A DNA stretch of 64,000 bases, from NCBI RefSeq assembly GCF_025751435.1, contig NZ_JAOWKY010000005.1, positions 216,388 to 280,387 on the forward strand. The letters run 5' to 3'. The position numbers and the translations under genes were made by a program. The DNA is from Albidovulum marisflavi (lineage in GTDB: Bacteria > Pseudomonadota > Alphaproteobacteria > Rhodobacterales > Rhodobacteraceae). Each line of letters begins with the position of its first letter. Within the stretch, counting starts at the first letter, position 1. Below, in pieces: positions 8,769 through 17,079 of this stretch. The notes below the pieces were generated by a model. It was not told the DNA's origin and did no database searches. It was given only the letters and a program-made list of their open reading frames with translations.

Positions 8769-8831
8769 GAGGGCCCTCATTGATGGGGCCGCCGGAAAGC
8801 AGATGAAAGGAAAGGGGGGGGCGACGATCCG

Positions 8832-9902
8832 TCAGAGGGGCGGCGCATCCGACCAGGCGATTTCGAGATCTTCCCGAAAGGCGAACCGTTTCAGATGTGC
8901 CTCGACGACGGAGATCCAGGCTGCGAGATCGGCTCTCGGACCTGCCGTCGCCACCACGTCAAGCCTGTCGGACTGCGCCTGCATCTCGACCTTCTGACCG
9001 TTGGCAAAGACCACCTGGCCTTCGGTTTCGTCAAAGGTGGCTTCGGCCTTGTGCGACCAGTGCTTGCAAAGCTGCTGCAAATAGCGCCCGCCGTTTTCGG
9101 TTCTGACCGTGCCCCAAGCGCATTGATCCGGCAGCAGGCCAAGCGCGGTTTTGGCCGCGTTGCGCATGCCATTGGCAAACAGGACAACGTCGATCTGCGT
9201 GGCAACAAACGTCGCCCCGATCTCCAGGCAGGCCTCCTGCATCGCCCTGTTCATGGTCAGGATGCCGCCCGCCTTACCCGCCGCCACGATCCGGCGCATC
9301 CCGTCAAGAACGGCCTCTTCGACCTCGGGCGCACCGGCATTGCCGATATGACCCATATCGGCGGCCAGATCGGACGGGCCGATGAACACTCCGTCAATGC
9401 CCTCGACTTGCAGGATATCGTCGAGCGCGGCCATGCCCGCGCGGTTCTCGACCTGCACCAGAAGGCAGATCTCGTCCCGCGCGGTGGTTAGATAGTCCGC
9501 AATGCCCGCAAATTCCGAAGCCCGCGCCAATGCCGACCCGACACCGCGCACACCGTGCGGCGGATAGGTTACGGCACGCACCAGTTCACGCGCCTGTTCG
9601 GCGCTTTCGACCATGGGCACCAGAAGGGTCTGGGCCCCGGCATCAAGGTACTGCTTGATCATCCAGGTCTCACCCACCACCGGGCGGACGACGGGGTGGC
9701 TGTTGCTGGCGGCAATGACCTGAAGCTGCCCGATGATCGACCGCAGATCATTGGGCGCATGTTCGCCATCCACCAAAAGCCAATCGAACCCGGATTTGGC
9801 GCTGATTTCCGAAACATATGGGTCTGCAAGGCCAAGCCAGCACCCTATCTGCGGTTTTCCTGCGGCAATGGCGGCTTTGAACGGGTTATGAGGCGCGGGC
9901 AT
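8832..9902 (-). CDS. hpaI: 4-hydroxy-2-oxoheptane-1,7-dioate aldolase with C-terminal DUF2218 domain
   Basis: A 356-residue protein. Residues 1 to about 260 are a class II HpcH/HpaI aldolase that splits 4-hydroxy-2-oxoheptanedioate into pyruvate and succinate semialdehyde, the last pathway step. Seen: WLLVDGEHAPND with the catalytic His, the Arg in VVRPVVG, and the metal ligands Glu in LVQVENRAGM and Asp in FIGPSDLAADMG. From about residue 265 a second domain begins (GGRYLQQLCKHWSHK ... LKRFAFREDLEIAW), recognisable as DUF2218, normally a free-standing ~90-residue protein of unknown role. It starts 12 bases after hpaH ends, the last healthy gene of the unit. The fusion is in one continuous frame with no sign of error. 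Confidence 0.9.
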   Translation of the reverse strand: MPAPHNPFKAAIAAGKPQIGCWLGLADPYVSEISAKSGFDWLLVDGEHAPNDLRSIIGQLQVIAASNSHPVVRPVVGETWMIKQYLDAGAQTLLVPMVESAEQARELVRAVTYPPHGVRGVGSALARASEFAGIADYLTTARDEICLLVQVENRAGMAALDDILQVEGIDGVFIGPSDLAADMGHIGNAGAPEVEEAVLDGMRRIVAAGKAGGILTMNRAMQEACLEIGATFVATQIDVVLFANGMRNAAKTALGLLPDQCAWGTVRTENGGRYLQQLCKHWSHKAEATFDETEGQVVFANGQKVEMQAQSDRLDVVATAGPRADLAAWISVVEAHLKRFAFREDLEIAWSDAPPL

Positions 9903-9913
9903 CTGCGGGTTCC

Positions 9914-10714
9914 TTAGGCAAAACTGACGTCGACGGATCCGAAATCACCGAAGTCCGCGTGAATTTCTGTCCCGGCAGGACATTCGACTGGGCGAATGAA
10001 CGAGCCCGACAGGATCACATGACCGGCTTCTATTTTTTGGCCGTATTGCGACATGCGCTTGGCCAGCCATGCGACGCTCTCGGCCGGGTCGTTCAGAACG
10101 CCGGCTCCAAGACCAGTTTCCTCGACCGTGCAATTGCGGCTGGTGATCGCCCCGACCCAGCGCAGATCGAATGCATCCGGCGCATGGCGCTCAGCGCCAA
10201 GAACGATCCCCGCATTCGCCGCATTGTCGCTGATCGTATCCAGAACGGTGCGGGTCTTGCCGGTGTCGGGATCGACCCGCATGATGCGGGTATCGAGGAT
10301 CTCGATCGACGGCGCCACGTAATCGGTGGCGGCCATCACGTCCTCCCGGGTCACATCGGCCCCGCCCAGCGGCGATTTCATCACGAAGGCAATCTCGGCC
10401 TCGATGCGCGGCTGGATGAACCGGCCCGCCGGGACCTCGGCGCCATTTTCGAACATCATGTCATCAAACAGGATGCCGCTGTCGGGGATATCAATGCCAA
10501 GCGCATATTGCATCGCTTTTGACGTCAGCCCGATCTTCCAGCCAATGGTCTTGCGCCCCTGCGCCAGCTTGCTGTGACGGATCGCGTTTTGCACCTCATA
10601 GGCGTCATCCATCGTCATTTCGGGATGGCGCAGCGTCAAAAGCCTGATCTGTTTCCCGGTGGTTTCGGCGGCCAGAAGGTCCGCCGCCGCGCGGCTGTGA
10701 TCATCAGGGGTCAT
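9914..10714 (-). CDS. hpaH: 2-oxo-hept-4-ene-1,7-dioate hydratase
   Basis: A 266-residue member of the MhpD/HpaH hydratase family. It adds water to 2-oxo-hept-4-ene-1,7-dioate to give 4-hydroxy-2-oxoheptanedioate, the HpaI substrate. Matching segments are IGWKIGLTSKAMQ, FIQPRIEAEIAFVMK with its metal-binding acidic residues, and VLNDPAESVAWLAKRM. Length is normal. ATG 10714 overlaps the hpaG stop by one base (TGATG); a GTG one codon earlier is also possible. Confidence 0.92.
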   Translation of the reverse strand: MTPDDHSRAAADLLAAETTGKQIRLLTLRHPEMTMDDAYEVQNAIRHSKLAQGRKTIGWKIGLTSKAMQYALGIDIPDSGILFDDMMFENGAEVPAGRFIQPRIEAEIAFVMKSPLGGADVTREDVMAATDYVAPSIEILDTRIMRVDPDTGKTRTVLDTISDNAANAGIVLGAERHAPDAFDLRWVGAITSRNCTVEETGLGAGVLNDPAESVAWLAKRMSQYGQKIEAGHVILSGSFIRPVECPAGTEIHADFGDFGSVDVSFA

Positions 10715-11568
10715 CACAGAACCTCGTCTTCGACAGTATTGCGCAATGTGCCGATTCCGTTGACTTCGATTTCGACCACATCGCCGGGTTTCAGATAGAT
10801 CGGCGGGTCAAACCGCGCGCCTGATCCGGTGGGCGTGCCGGTGACGATGATGTCGCCGGGCTGCAACGTCATGAAGGTCGAGATATATTCAATCTCGCGC
10901 CGGATCGGGAACATCATGCGGTCAAGCGTATCGTCCTGCCGAACCTCGCCGTTCACACGGGTTAGAATGCGGGCCTCATCCAGTTGCGCGGCATCGGTGA
11001 AGGGCACAAGCCACGGCCCGATCGCCCCGGAATTGTCCCAGTTCTTGCCCTGGGTGACGTTGAATTTCGCATGTCGCACCCAGTCACGGATCGTGCCCTC
11101 GTTGCACAGGGTCACCGCCGCGATGTGATCGTAGGCGTCGTCCTGGCTGATCCGGCGACCGCCCTTGCCGATGACGATGGCTACTTCGCCCTCGTAATCC
11201 AGTGTGTGGTTTTCCGGCGGACGGATCAGGGGCCGGTTATGGCCGGTAAAGCCGCTGGCGAAACGCGGAAACAACGACATGTATTTCGGTTGCGCACTGC
11301 CGTCCTTGTACTCGGCATTGCGATCCGGAAAATTCACCCCGACGCAGAGGATGCGCGGTGCATTGGGCAGCACCATCTCATACTCGAACTCGGTATGGGT
11401 GACGGGTTTGCCATCAGCCGCCTGCCCAAGATCCGACAGCCCGCCCGCACGAACGGCATCAAGAAGGGTCGGCCATTGCGGAAACACGCCATCGAGCGCA
11501 ATCATGCCATCATCGGTGACTGCGCCATAATGGATTTCGCCATTGGCGGAATAGGTTGCAAATTTCAC
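10714..11568 (-). CDS. hpaG: Fumarylacetoacetate hydrolase family protein, probable HpaG decarboxylase/isomerase
   Basis: A 284-residue FAH-fold protein with the catalytic core LCVGVNFPDRNAEY, LDYEGEVAIVIGKGGR (metal-binding Glu residues) and IVTGTPTGSGARFDPP. In the homoprotocatechuate route, HpaG decarboxylates 5-oxopent-3-ene-1,2,5-tricarboxylate and isomerises the product. This is the only FAH-family gene here and it lies directly upstream of hpaH, so HpaG is the best call, although E. coli HpaG is a longer tandem duplication. I prefer GTG 11568, preceded by GGAGAA and overlapping the decarboxylase stop by four bases (GTGA); an ATG at 11583 is the alternative. FAH proteins have diverse substrates, so the exact reaction is inferred from context. 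Confidence 0.75.
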   Translation of the reverse strand: MKFATYSANGEIHYGAVTDDGMIALDGVFPQWPTLLDAVRAGGLSDLGQAADGKPVTHTEFEYEMVLPNAPRILCVGVNFPDRNAEYKDGSAQPKYMSLFPRFASGFTGHNRPLIRPPENHTLDYEGEVAIVIGKGGRRISQDDAYDHIAAVTLCNEGTIRDWVRHAKFNVTQGKNWDNSGAIGPWLVPFTDAAQLDEARILTRVNGEVRQDDTLDRMMFPIRREIEYISTFMTLQPGDIIVTGTPTGSGARFDPPIYLKPGDVVEIEVNGIGTLRNTVEDEVL

Positions 11569-12962
11569 GAGCTTTTCTCCCATACATCCTTGATGACGTC
11601 ATACGCCATCATCACATCTGCACGCGTCGTGTCGAACTGACCGACCTGAAAGCGGATGACCTTGCGCCCGGCGAACATGCCCTGGGTCACGTAGATCCGC
11701 CCATCGTCATTGAGCGCATCCACCAGCCTTTGTTGCGCCGCGTCATCGCCCGGGCAGCAAAAGGAAAACAGGCTGAGGATCGGTTCGGTGACGATCTCGA
11801 AACCGTCCAGCGCCCTGAGCGCCTCACAGACTTCCTCGGCCCAGGCCACGTGGTTGCGGATGCGGCTGCGCAGCCCCTCCAGCCCGTAAGAACGTATGAG
11901 GAACCAGAGCTTCAGCGCCCGAAAACGGCGGCCCAGGGGGATCGTCCATTCCGAGTAGTTGGTGACAGCCGCGCCGGTGGTCTTGAGGTATTCCGGCTCA
12001 ATCTTCAGCGTGTCGAGCTGCGGCATGGCATCGCGCAGGAACTGCACCGAGCAATCGAACTGCGCGCCCAGCCATTTATGCGGGTTGAAAACGATGCTGT
12101 CGAACCCGTTCACACCCTGCCAGAACGCGTCACGGAACTCCGGGCAGATCATGGCCGACCCCGCCCATGCCGCGTCGAGATGGGTGTAAAGGTTATGCGC
12201 TTTCGCCACCTCCAGCACTGGCTCAAGGACGTCGGAGCCACCGACACCGGTGCCGCCGGTGATGGCAATGATCCCCGCAGGCGTGTGGCCCGCCGCGATA
12301 TCGGCCTTGATCGCGGTGTTCAGCGCGGCGGCGTCCATCCCGTGACGCGGGCCTGTGCCGGGGATCTTGACCAAGTTCGCCTGGCCGATACCCGCCACCC
12401 AACACGCCCTGTCGATCGAGGAATGTACCTGATCGGAACAGTAGATGCGCAGATGCCCCTTGTCAGACAGCCCGTCGCGGTTGCCCGAATAGCCGGTGGC
12501 CCGTTCGCGCATCGTCAGCACCGCCGACAGCGTTGCCGAAGAGGCGCTGTCCTGAATGACGCCGGTAAAGCCCTCGGGCAGCCCCATGGCCTGACGCAAC
12601 CAGTCGACCATGACGCCTTCGACCTCGGTCGCGGCAGGGGAGGTTTGCCAGAGCATGCATTGCGCGGCGACCGTGTTTACAAGATGTTCGGCCAGGATCG
12701 ACGGCGGCGCGGCGTTGGCCGGGAAGTAAGCAAAGAAACGCGGGTGCTGCCAATGGGTCATGCCCGGCATCACGATGGCTTCGAAATCGGCCATGATCGC
12801 ATCCATGGCCTCGCCGGTTTCCGGCGGTGCCGCGGGCAGCTGCGCGGCGATATCGCCCGGGGCGGTCTGTGCCCGGACGGGCCGCTCACGCAGCGACTTG
12901 TGATAGTCCGCGCCCCATTGCGAGATGGTTTTGCCCCAGTCGGAGAATTCGTCCCAATTCAT
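11565..12962 (-). CDS. Pyridoxal-phosphate aromatic-L-amino-acid decarboxylase (group II)
   Basis: A 465-residue PLP-dependent decarboxylase of the DOPA/tryptophan/tyrosine decarboxylase group. Seen: PGMTHWQHPRFFAYFPANA near residue 67, the GVIQDSASSATLSAV segment, the THLDAAWAGSA Asp contacting the PLP ring, and the Schiff-base Lys in FNPHKWLGAQFDC. It would turn DOPA, tyrosine, phenylalanine or tryptophan into the corresponding amine. Lying inside the homoprotocatechuate operon, between the LigB-type dioxygenase and hpaG, it may feed the pathway from DOPA or tyrosine through an amine and aldehyde. No amine oxidase is visible in the window. ATG 12962 has a GAGGA site; a GTG precedes it. Confidence 0.85.
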   Translation of the reverse strand: MNWDEFSDWGKTISQWGADYHKSLRERPVRAQTAPGDIAAQLPAAPPETGEAMDAIMADFEAIVMPGMTHWQHPRFFAYFPANAAPPSILAEHLVNTVAAQCMLWQTSPAATEVEGVMVDWLRQAMGLPEGFTGVIQDSASSATLSAVLTMRERATGYSGNRDGLSDKGHLRIYCSDQVHSSIDRACWVAGIGQANLVKIPGTGPRHGMDAAALNTAIKADIAAGHTPAGIIAITGGTGVGGSDVLEPVLEVAKAHNLYTHLDAAWAGSAMICPEFRDAFWQGVNGFDSIVFNPHKWLGAQFDCSVQFLRDAMPQLDTLKIEPEYLKTTGAAVTNYSEWTIPLGRRFRALKLWFLIRSYGLEGLRSRIRNHVAWAEEVCEALRALDGFEIVTEPILSLFSFCCPGDDAAQQRLVDALNDDGRIYVTQGMFAGRKVIRFQVGQFDTTRADVMMAYDVIKDVWEKSS

Positions 12963-13150
12963 CACTCAATCCTCGCCATGATTTCCGCGCATGCGGTTGT
13001 TTTTGATCTTGAGACCCACACCGAGCCCATGGCGCACACCTCGCGCCCCGGCTCCGAGGGTTTCACCTTGAACAAACTCGGATGACTTTTGGTCGCGTTC
13101 TGCCGTGCCAAACGCCATCCGGTTGCTTTGATGGGCGGACTGCGGGGCTG

Positions 13151-14005
13151 TTACTGGACGGGGAAAATCACGTTTGTCTGACCGGTCCCGGACGACGGGA
13201 AGTATTCGGTCACAACTTCGCATTTCGCGTCGTACTTGTCCCAGCCCAGAGCGCCGTAGAGCATGGCCGTATCATGCATCGACCCTTCGCCGCTGCAGTA
13301 CTCGGCATACTCGGTCATCATCTTGAGGAAGGTCGCGTGATCCCCGTTCTTCCACATTTCCAAGACATGCAAATCGACCTGGCGGTTGAATTCGCTTGAG
13401 ATGGTGAAGGTGCCGTTATTGGCGGCATAGTCCTTGTTCGCCCAGATTTTATGGCTGAGCGAGCCCGAGGCGACCAGCAGCACTTTTTCATCGCCGGCCT
13501 CGATGGCCTCACGAATAGCCTCGCCGAGAACCCGGCTTTCCTCATGGCTGTGAGATGTACACCAGGCACCGATCGACACAACCTTCATCTCATGCTCGCG
13601 GCTCATGAACCGCATGGGAACCAGCGTGCCATATTCCACTTCGAGGCTGTCCAGATGATGCGCCAGCGTATAGACGCCCTTGTCGGTCGCGATTTTGGCA
13701 ATTGCATCGCCCAGCTCAGGATTTCCCTCGTATTTGTAGGGCAGGTTCTGGATGAACTGCGGGAACTCGTTCGAGGTAAACAGCCCTTCGAAATGGGAAT
13801 TCGCGTTGATGTGATAACCTGCGTTCAACACCCAGTGCGTGTCGCAGATGACAACGGTTGTCGCGCCCAGTTCCTTCGCGCGGCGCGCGATTTCACGGTG
13901 CCCATCAATAGCCGGCTGCCGTTTGCCTTTGAGCGGGCCTTCCTGTTCGGACATCAGCAATGTCGGAACGTGGGTCATCTTGGCCGCGAGAACGAGTTCT
14001 CCCAT
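13151..14005 (-). CDS. hpaD: 3,4-dihydroxyphenylacetate 2,3-dioxygenase, LigB (type III extradiol) form
   Basis: A 284-residue protein of the LigB superfamily, matching enterobacterial HpaD/HpcB. It opens homoprotocatechuate with iron and O2. Recognisable segments: AAKMTHVPTLLMSEQEGPLKG split at the N-terminus, VVICDTHWVLNAGYHINA with metal-binding His residues, and VASGSLSHKIW with the catalytic His. It is unrelated in fold to the oxygen-chelate enzyme at 2096-3079, so the cluster carries two independent solutions to one reaction. It follows hpaE by 39 bases on the same strand. The gap downstream (12966-13150) contains no recognisable gene. Confidence 0.9.
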   Translation of the reverse strand: MGELVLAAKMTHVPTLLMSEQEGPLKGKRQPAIDGHREIARRAKELGATTVVICDTHWVLNAGYHINANSHFEGLFTSNEFPQFIQNLPYKYEGNPELGDAIAKIATDKGVYTLAHHLDSLEVEYGTLVPMRFMSREHEMKVVSIGAWCTSHSHEESRVLGEAIREAIEAGDEKVLLVASGSLSHKIWANKDYAANNGTFTISSEFNRQVDLHVLEMWKNGDHATFLKMMTEYAEYCSGEGSMHDTAMLYGALGWDKYDAKCEVVTEYFPSSGTGQTNVIFPVQ

Positions 14006-14044
14006 GGTCTTCTCCTTCGGTTTCGAAATACAATCGCTTAGGTT

Positions 14045-15553
14045 TCAGGCGCCAAGACGCATGATCTTGTGCTGACCTGTCGCGAACGCGATGTTTTTCT
14101 GTTCCATGTAGAATTCGAACGACCAGTCCCCGCCGTCACGGCCGATGCCGCTGGCCTTGACGCCGCCAAACGGGGCCGGCAGGTGGCGCACGTTTTCCGA
14201 ATTGACCCAGATCATCCCTGCCTCGAGCTTGTCGGAAAAGCGCAGGGCGCGCGTCAGGTCGTTGGTCCAGATATAGCCCGTCAGCCCGTATTGCGTGTCA
14301 TTGGCCATCGCGAGGGCTTCTTCCTCGGTCGTGAACGGGATCGAGGTCAGCACCGGGCCAAAGATTTCCTCGCGGGCAATGCGCATCTTGTTGTTGGCAT
14401 TGGTGAACAGGGTCGGCCGCACGAAATAGCCCTCGTCGCCAACGGTCACGCCACCTGCGGCGACGGTCGCGCCGTCTTCCTTGGCAATATCGAAATAACT
14501 GGTGACCTTGTTGTAGTGTTCTTGCGTGACGATCGGCCCGATCTCGGTCGCCGGATCAAGCGGGTGGCCGACCTTGATGTTGTTCACCCGTTCGATCAGA
14601 CGCGCCTCGAACTCGGCCTTGATCGTGTCCTGGATGAGCAAGCGCGACGACGAGGTGCAGCGTTCGCCGTTGATCGAGTAGATCATGAAGATCACGGCAT
14701 CCAGCGCACGTTCGAAATCGCAATCGTCGAACACGATGACAGGGTTCTTACCGCCAAGTTCAAGGTGCATCCGCTTGAGCGTATCGGCACCCTGTTTCGT
14801 GATGATGCTGCCGGTGCGGCTTTCGCCGACAAAGGCGATCGCCTTGATCGCGGGATGTTCAGTCAGGCGTTTGCCCGCGTCATGACCGTAGCCATTGACC
14901 GTGTTCAGCACGCCTGGGGGCAATCCGGCCTCTTCGGCAATCTCGACCAACAGCCGCGCGGTCAGCGGGCTGTCTTCGGCGGGCTTGTGGACCACCGTGC
15001 AGCCAGCAGCGAGGGCCGGGGCGATCTTCCAGGTCGACAGCATGAAGGGCGTATTCCAGGGCGTGATGACGCCCACCGGCCCGATCGGCGTGCGGGTCGT
15101 GACATTCATCAGCGTGGGCGATTTCAGATGCTGCCCGTCCCGCGCCGCGGTGACCTGATCGGCAAAATAGCGGAAGTTCTCTGCACCACGCAAAGCCGCC
15201 TTGGACATGAACCGCCATGTCTGCCCGGTATCCCAGCATTCGCAAAGGGCGATCTCTTCGGCACGGGCTTCGATCGCCTCGGCCACATTGATCAGGATCT
15301 TCTTGCGCTCCAGCGCGGGCATGTCGCGCCAGGCCGGGAATGCGGCGGCGGCGGCTTCGGCGGCCTGGTCAACGTCGGACTCGTCGGCACGGGCCACATC
15401 ACAAATAACGCTTTTGTCGACCGGCGATGTGGATTGAAACGTGCCCGCGGATCCGGGGCGATCTTCGCCCGCAATTCGATTCAAGATCCCGCTCTCCCTA
15501 AAGCGCGCGAGGTGGCCGTTCAATTTTTGAAGATTTTGATCGAGTACGCTCAT
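14045..15553 (-). CDS. hpaE: 5-carboxymethyl-2-hydroxymuconate-semialdehyde dehydrogenase
   Basis: A 502-residue NAD-dependent aldehyde dehydrogenase oxidising the ring-cleavage semialdehyde to 5-carboxymethyl-2-hydroxymuconate. Seen: VGVITPWNTPFMLSTWKIAP, the general base Glu in LELGGKNPVIVFDD, the nucleophile in NGERCTSSSRLL, and EEIFGPVLTSIPF. Length and motifs fit HpaE rather than a betaine or succinate-semialdehyde enzyme. It is the first gene of the minus-strand operon hpaE-hpaD-decarboxylase-hpaG-hpaH-hpaI. I use ATG 15553; the frame extends nine codons upstream. A TTGACA promoter with a TGTTAATTAACA palindrome precedes it. Confidence 0.92.
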   Translation of the reverse strand: MSVLDQNLQKLNGHLARFRESGILNRIAGEDRPGSAGTFQSTSPVDKSVICDVARADESDVDQAAEAAAAAFPAWRDMPALERKKILINVAEAIEARAEEIALCECWDTGQTWRFMSKAALRGAENFRYFADQVTAARDGQHLKSPTLMNVTTRTPIGPVGVITPWNTPFMLSTWKIAPALAAGCTVVHKPAEDSPLTARLLVEIAEEAGLPPGVLNTVNGYGHDAGKRLTEHPAIKAIAFVGESRTGSIITKQGADTLKRMHLELGGKNPVIVFDDCDFERALDAVIFMIYSINGERCTSSSRLLIQDTIKAEFEARLIERVNNIKVGHPLDPATEIGPIVTQEHYNKVTSYFDIAKEDGATVAAGGVTVGDEGYFVRPTLFTNANNKMRIAREEIFGPVLTSIPFTTEEEALAMANDTQYGLTGYIWTNDLTRALRFSDKLEAGMIWVNSENVRHLPAPFGGVKASGIGRDGGDWSFEFYMEQKNIAFATGQHKIMRLGA

Positions 15554-15651
15554 GACTATCCCTATTTGATCTCGCGGCAAACGTCACCGCGACCATGCCG
15601 GTACACATGGCGCTTGAATGCGAAGCGTTTGCGCATCAGTTTGACTGCACC

Positions 15652-15691
15652 TGTTAATTAACATATGTATCATTAACAACGCAACTGTCAA
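15652..15691 (-). promoter_or_regulatory. Candidate promoter and palindromic operator for the hpaE operon
   Basis: On the minus strand TTGACA (15691-15686) is followed after 16-17 bases by a TACATA-like -10. Just downstream lies the perfect 12-bp palindrome TGTTAATTAACA (15652-15663), with a further TTAAC at 15673. The half-sites match those at hpaF. Placement over the transcription start fits repression, most simply by the MarR protein at 6543-6980. Confidence 0.55.
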
Positions 15692-15843
15692 GGTGAGATT
15701 CACATCCGCCCGGCGTTGCGGAAGGCCAGAAATTTACTTCACGTAGCCATGCGCCTGCGCAGATTTATCCGACGGGCGGCGTCAGAGGACCTTGGCTTGC
15801 GGCGGGGCAGGGCGCCGACTGGCGCCGTGTAAGAACAGACCCG

Positions 15844-15942
15844 TTCATGTACTCCAAGACGAGCCGCGAGATCATCCGTCTGGCGCCGATGCCGTCCGTA
15901 CGTTTTCTGCTGTCGCTGCGGAACGTCGAGAACCTGTTGCGC
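15844..15942 (+). mobile_element. Short IS6-family transposase fragment
   Basis: This stretch reads MYSKTSREIIRLAP then VRFLLSLRNVENLLRG, which matches the start of IS6-family transposases of the REIIRLAV..YVRFPLSLRNVEDLL subtype. The frame is lost on both sides. It differs from the other IS6 remnants here, so it came from a separate element. The sequence from 15692 to 15843 shows nothing recognisable. Confidence 0.5.
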
Positions 15943-16075
15943 GGTCCTGATCTTCTCTTCGACCGAGTGGGGCGCGGTCAGAAGAACTTTGCTTGAGCCG
16001 AGGCAGGACGGTCTCGTAGGGTTAGGTCGCAGACTTTGGCTGTGCCTGAACGATGTGGCTGTTCTCGTTCTCTTA

Positions 16076-16429
16076 CGCGGCCAGCGCTGCAAACCGGGCA
16101 AACGGGCAGGGTCCAGGAGTCAGTTGGCCGTTACGGATCATGTTCGCCACCTTGATACCCGCGAGCGTGGAGGATGCTGGCGGGAAGGATTTGAACCCAG
16201 CGATTGAGCCTTGCATGATCAACCCTGACGCCGCGCTCGGCCATGATCTCTTCAAGATCACGATATGATAACCGGTAGCGGACATAGAAGAAGACTGCGA
16301 AGAAGATTACATCTTTCGGAAACTGGGCGCATTTGGATCAGATCATTCCAGCGTCTCCCCTTGGCGACCATCAACTACAGAATAGTCCGCCCACAGACCT
16401 GTGGACGCCTTTCGGTGAAGTTTGCGACA
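16076..16429 (-). mobile_element. IS6-family element remnant with internal deletion
   Basis: On the minus strand a terminal sequence containing TGTCGCAAACTT (complement at 16418-16429) is followed by an ATG near 16353, then FFAVFFYVRYRLSYRDLEE and IMAERGVRVDHARLNRW, the N-terminal part of an IS6 transposase with a stop at codon 3. Immediately after RLNRW the sequence jumps to FKSFPPASSTLAGIKVANMI, the C-terminal end. The entire DDE catalytic core is deleted. The terminal sequence is shared with the remnants at 25516 and 32080. The element abuts the truncated aldehyde dehydrogenase, so it probably caused that truncation. Confidence 0.7.
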
Positions 16430-16433
16430 AAGC

Positions 16434-16881
16434 CGTGCTGACCTCCATGTGCGACCTGAGGGCCGCCACGCCCTATCTTTTCGCCACGACGGGCAAGGAG
16501 TGGCTCGCCAATGCTGTTCTGGGTGAGGAGGTCTTCGGGCCTCTGAGCCTGATCGTCCGCGTCGCGGACGCGGCCGAGATGAGGCAGATCGCGCTGAGCC
16601 CGCATGGCCAGCTGACCTGCACCCTGCATCTGGACGCGTCCGAAATGGCGCTCGCCGCAGACCTGATGCCGGTTCTGGAGCGCAAGTCTGGCCGGGTTCT
16701 GGCCAACGGCTTCCCGACCGGGGTCGAGGTCTGCGACGCGATGGTCCACGGTGGCTCCTATCCCGCCTCCACCAACTTCGGCGCGACCAGTGTCGGAACC
16801 CTGTCGATCCGCAGGTTCTTCAGGCCCGTCTGCCATCAGAACTTGCCGGACGCGCTGTTTCCGGACGACCTGCGCCCATGA
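16434..16881 (+). pseudogene. C-terminal remnant of 2,5-dioxovalerate (ketoglutarate semialdehyde) dehydrogenase
   Basis: About 148 residues matching the end of ketoglutarate-semialdehyde dehydrogenases: LGEEVFGPLSLIVRV, ERKSGRVLANGFPTGVEVCD and SYPASTNFGATSVGTLSIRR. The first ~330 residues, including the NAD site and the catalytic Cys, are missing; the gene starts abruptly at the IS6 end. This enzyme oxidises 2,5-dioxovalerate, made by KdgD, to 2-oxoglutarate in glucarate/galactarate breakdown. The stop overlaps the ATG of a kdgD remnant by four bases, preserving the ancestral operon junction. Confidence 0.8.
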
Positions 16882-17006
16882 TCCCGCGCCGCCCCGAGGA
16901 CAACTTCAGCCCCAAGGCCTTCCGGGAGCATCTGGAATAGATTGCCGGCTGGCTCGTGGCCGGCCTGATTGTCGCCGGCGGCACGGGGGAGCTGTTTTCG
17001 CTACGG
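16878..17006 (+). pseudogene. N-terminal remnant of 5-dehydro-4-deoxyglucarate dehydratase
   Basis: Starting at ATG 16878, the frame reads a short leader, then NFSPKAFREHLE, a stop codon (TAG 16938-16940) where the family has Trp, then IAGWLVAGLIVAGGTGELFSL. This is the N-terminal part of KdgD-type members of the dihydrodipicolinate synthase superfamily, including the GGTGE loop. The rest is absent; the sequence after 17006 no longer matches. Together with the preceding dehydrogenase remnant it marks a lost hexarate pathway. Confidence 0.65.
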
Positions 17007-17079
17007 CATATTTGCACATCGTGTAGGGGGTGGACCCCGGCCTCGGAACCTGTGCGGACACAGAACTGTTGTTGATGAT

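Noticed and set aside
11556..15661. Long plus-strand frames (509 and 530 codons) opposite the decarboxylase and hpaE
   Set aside because: Antisense shadows of strongly conserved enzymes, rich in Arg, Gly and His with no domain signal.
15739..16207. ORFs of 120 and 72 codons in the IS6 debris
   Set aside because: No family resemblance; they cross transposase fragments that read in other frames.
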